Source: CAVQGM01 sp963712065 (GTDB lineage: Bacteria > Actinomycetota > Acidimicrobiia > Acidimicrobiales > Acidimicrobilacustridaceae). Taken from it: DNA of 64,000 nt. Position numbers and translations under genes: made by a program. The stretch is taken from the NCBI GenBank assembly GCA_963712065.1, contig CAVQGM010000001.1, forward strand, positions 992,001-1,056,000, read 5' to 3'. Shown here piece after piece: positions 63,029-64,000 of this stretch; position 1 is the first letter of the stretch, and the number at the start of each line of letters is the position of its first letter. Under the pieces are notes generated by a model. The model was not told the origin of the DNA, did no database searches, and worked only from the letters and a program-made list of their open reading frames with translations.

Positions 63029-63442
63029 GTGCACGTCAACGACCCTCAGACCATCGCTCGCATCCGACGGGAGAGCAAGACCTGGGCCGTGGTCGGCTGC
63101 TCTCCCGACCCGGAGCGAGCGAGCCATCGGATCGCGGCTTACCTGCAGGGCCTCGGCTACCGGATCATCCCCGTGAATCCCCTGGCCGACGGCTCCATCC
63201 TCGGAGCACCCGTCGTCGCGCATCTCGGAGAGCTCACCGAACCCATCGACGTGGTCGATGTCTTCCGGAGATCCAGCGAGGCCGGTGCCGTCGTCGATCA
63301 GGCGATCGCCGTCGGCGCCAAGGCGGTGTGGCTCCAGCTGGGGGTCATCGACGAACAGGCCGCGTCGCGGGCAGTGGCGGCCGGCCTCGACGTCGTGATG
63401 GACACCTGCCCCAAGATGGAGTTCCCGTACCTCCCCGACTGA
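63029..63442 (+). CDS. CoA-binding domain protein (YccU-like)
   Basis: 137 residues from the GTG at 63029, chosen because GAGG stands six bases upstream; a GTG at 63017 is the alternative. The single domain matches the YccU/CoA_binding_2 Rossmann fold: TWAVVGCSPDPERASHRIAAYLQGLGYRIIPVNPLADGSILGAPVVAHLGEL, IDVVDVFRRSSEAGAVVDQAIAVGAKAVWLQLGVIDEQAASRAVAAGLDVVMDTCPKMEF. It binds CoA or an acyl-CoA; a catalytic role is not established. It is divergent from the AbiEi/DUF559 gene and shares its enclosed segment. Confidence 0.9.
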   Translation: MHVNDPQTIARIRRESKTWAVVGCSPDPERASHRIAAYLQGLGYRIIPVNPLADGSILGAPVVAHLGELTEPIDVVDVFRRSSEAGAVVDQAIAVGAKAVWLQLGVIDEQAASRAVAAGLDVVMDTCPKMEFPYLPD

Positions 63443-63457
63443 CGGCGACCTTCTGGT

Positions 63458-63553
63458 GCGTACCAGTGCACTTGGGAGGTGGGTGGATACGCAAGCGAGG
63501 CGGGTGGCCGGATCGATTGCGGAACGAGCCACACGGGACGTGGACGGATACGC
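63458..63553. repeat. Two 35-nt dyad repeats, 61-nt period (right pair, inverted)
   Basis: Units at 63458-63492 and 63519-63553, again 61 nt apart. Read on the minus strand, they match the left unit at about 26/35 and 25/35 positions, better than read on the plus strand. Ends GCGTA or GCGGA and TACGC are kept. They sit between the CoA-binding gene stop and the terminator at 63585-63616. Confidence 0.75.
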
Positions 63554-63584
63554 ACGCGATGGTGCGGGCGCGCGGGCGGACGCG

Positions 63585-63616
63585 ACGGGGCCCGGTGGTG
63601 AACCACCGGGCCCCGT
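63585..63616. terminator. Terminator of amt (right half of the inverted block)
   Basis: ACGGGGCCCGGTGG (63585-63598), TGAA loop, CCACCGGGCCCCGT (63603-63616): a 14-bp perfect stem 34 bp beyond the stop of the minus-strand ammonium transporter gene. Its core is the same as that of the hppA terminator. Confidence 0.8.
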
Positions 63617-63650
63617 TCCTGCCGCTCGCGTCGCTGCGAGACGAGGTGGA

Positions 63651-64000
63651 CTAGCTGGTGACCTTCGCCGAGCTCGGCGCATCGGGCGACGGATAGCTGT
63701 CGCCCGCACCGGCGAACTCGGGGTAGGCGAGCACGCCCATCTCGGGCAGGTCGAGACCGGCGACCTCGTCGGCCTCGTCCGACCGGATCCCGCCCTTGGT
63801 GAGCATGTCCTGGATCTTGAAGAAGGCGAACGACAGCCCTCCGCCCACGATCAGGATCGTGACCGCGCCGATCGCCTGCGAGGCCAACTGGCTCCACCCG
63901 TCGGAGCTGTACAGCACCCCGGTGACACCGAGCGGGTCGCCGGCGGCATCGGTGTAGGTGGTGGTCAGGTTCCAGCCAGCGCCGTACTTGCCGTTGGCGA
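63651..64000 (-). CDS. amt: Ammonium transporter, C-terminal part (cut by window edge)
   Basis: The last ~116 residues of an Amt/MEP-family ammonium channel, continuing past base 64000. YTDAAGDPLGVTG and a final membrane helix with QAIGAVTILIVGGGLSFAFFKIQ match the end of helix 11. GGIRSDEADEVAGLDLPEMGVLAYPEF is the typical cytosolic tail that interacts with GlnK. A Ser/Pro/Ala-rich end follows to the stop at 63651. GlnK or glnB would be expected next to it but would lie outside the window or elsewhere. Confidence 0.9.
   Translation of the reverse strand, partial: ANGKYGAGWNLTTTYTDAAGDPLGVTGVLYSSDGWSQLASQAIGAVTILIVGGGLSFAFFKIQDMLTKGGIRSDEADEVAGLDLPEMGVLAYPEFAGAGDSYPSPDAPSSAKVTS

Overview
This window is GC-rich (roughly 70% or more by eye), gene-dense bacterial chromosome. 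Codon use is strongly G/C-ending, GTG starts are common and many genes overlap by four bases. The gene content (acyl-CoA carboxylase with a small epsilon-type subunit, LigC and a LigD-type polymerase, CaiB/BaiF CoA-transferase, DivIVA-like protein, ethylmalonyl-CoA pathway enzymes, K+-independent H+-pyrophosphatase, DUF559/AbiEi-like protein) suggests a high-GC actinobacterium, probably of the class Acidimicrobiia. That taxonomic call is inference. No phage, insertion sequence, CRISPR array or integrase is seen; the window reads as core chromosome with a few local rearrangement scars.

Layout. 1-2.1 kb: a truncated and apparently frameshifted aspartate kinase, then two membrane-anchored peptidyl-prolyl isomerases. 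2.2-7.3 kb: a small hydrolase-like/methyltransferase-like pair, 3-hydroxybutyryl-CoA dehydrogenase, aat, a small conserved protein and ethylmalonyl-CoA mutase. 7.4-9.8 kb: a two-gene GGDEF operon. 9.8-13.8 kb (minus): acyl-CoA carboxylase beta and epsilon subunits, then a phosphoesterase and a CoA-transferase. 14.1-17.1 kb: LOG-family protein and a divergent MFS exporter/TetR pair sharing a palindrome. 17.1-20.2 kb: DNA-end-repair genes (LigC-like ligase, LigD-type polymerase, 5'-3' exonuclease). 20.2-26.6 kb: a surface-protein remnant, FUSC-like membrane protein, MarR regulator, and a branched-chain-type ABC binding lipoprotein plus a fused permease without ATPases. 26.6-30.7 kb: methylmalonyl/ethylmalonyl-CoA epimerase, crotonyl-CoA carboxylase/reductase, DivIVA-like protein and thiolase. 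30.8-37.1 kb: recR, ybaB, dnaX, SRP RNA, tRNA-Ser(GGA), a membrane aminopropyltransferase-like protein, tadA and tRNA-Ser(CGA). 37.1-46.1 kb: ABC exporter, DUF2461, SDR, lipase-like lipoprotein, endonuclease IV, GH36 alpha-galactosidase and xseAB. 46.1-58.5 kb: PAS-GGDEF-EAL protein, polysaccharide deacetylase, two alpha/beta hydrolases, Fur-family regulator, beta-lactamase-fold hydrolase, prfC, a PQQ-type beta-propeller and a large hydrolase lipoprotein. 58.5-64 kb: DtxR-family regulator overlapping the H+-pyrophosphatase gene, then an AbiEi/DUF559-like gene and a CoA-binding protein enclosed by inverted terminator-plus-repeat blocks, and the end of an ammonium transporter.

How it works together. 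Thiolase, hydroxybutyryl-CoA dehydrogenase, crotonyl-CoA carboxylase/reductase, epimerase, ethylmalonyl-CoA mutase and acyl-CoA carboxylase are all present within 30 kb. They cover much of the ethylmalonyl-CoA route for acetyl-CoA assimilation, or of ethyl/methylmalonyl-CoA supply. The later steps (methylsuccinyl-CoA dehydrogenase, mesaconyl-CoA hydratase, malyl-CoA lyase) are not in the window.

The most unusual signals are: (1) the pair of ~157-bp inverted blocks at 61.8-62.0 and 63.5-63.6 kb, each a near-identical terminator plus two 35-nt dyad units exactly 61 nt apart; (2) the four-base overlap of a DtxR-type regulator with the proton-pyrophosphatase; (3) several proteins lacking a family catalytic residue; and (4) a fused LivH-LivM permease with no ATPase genes.
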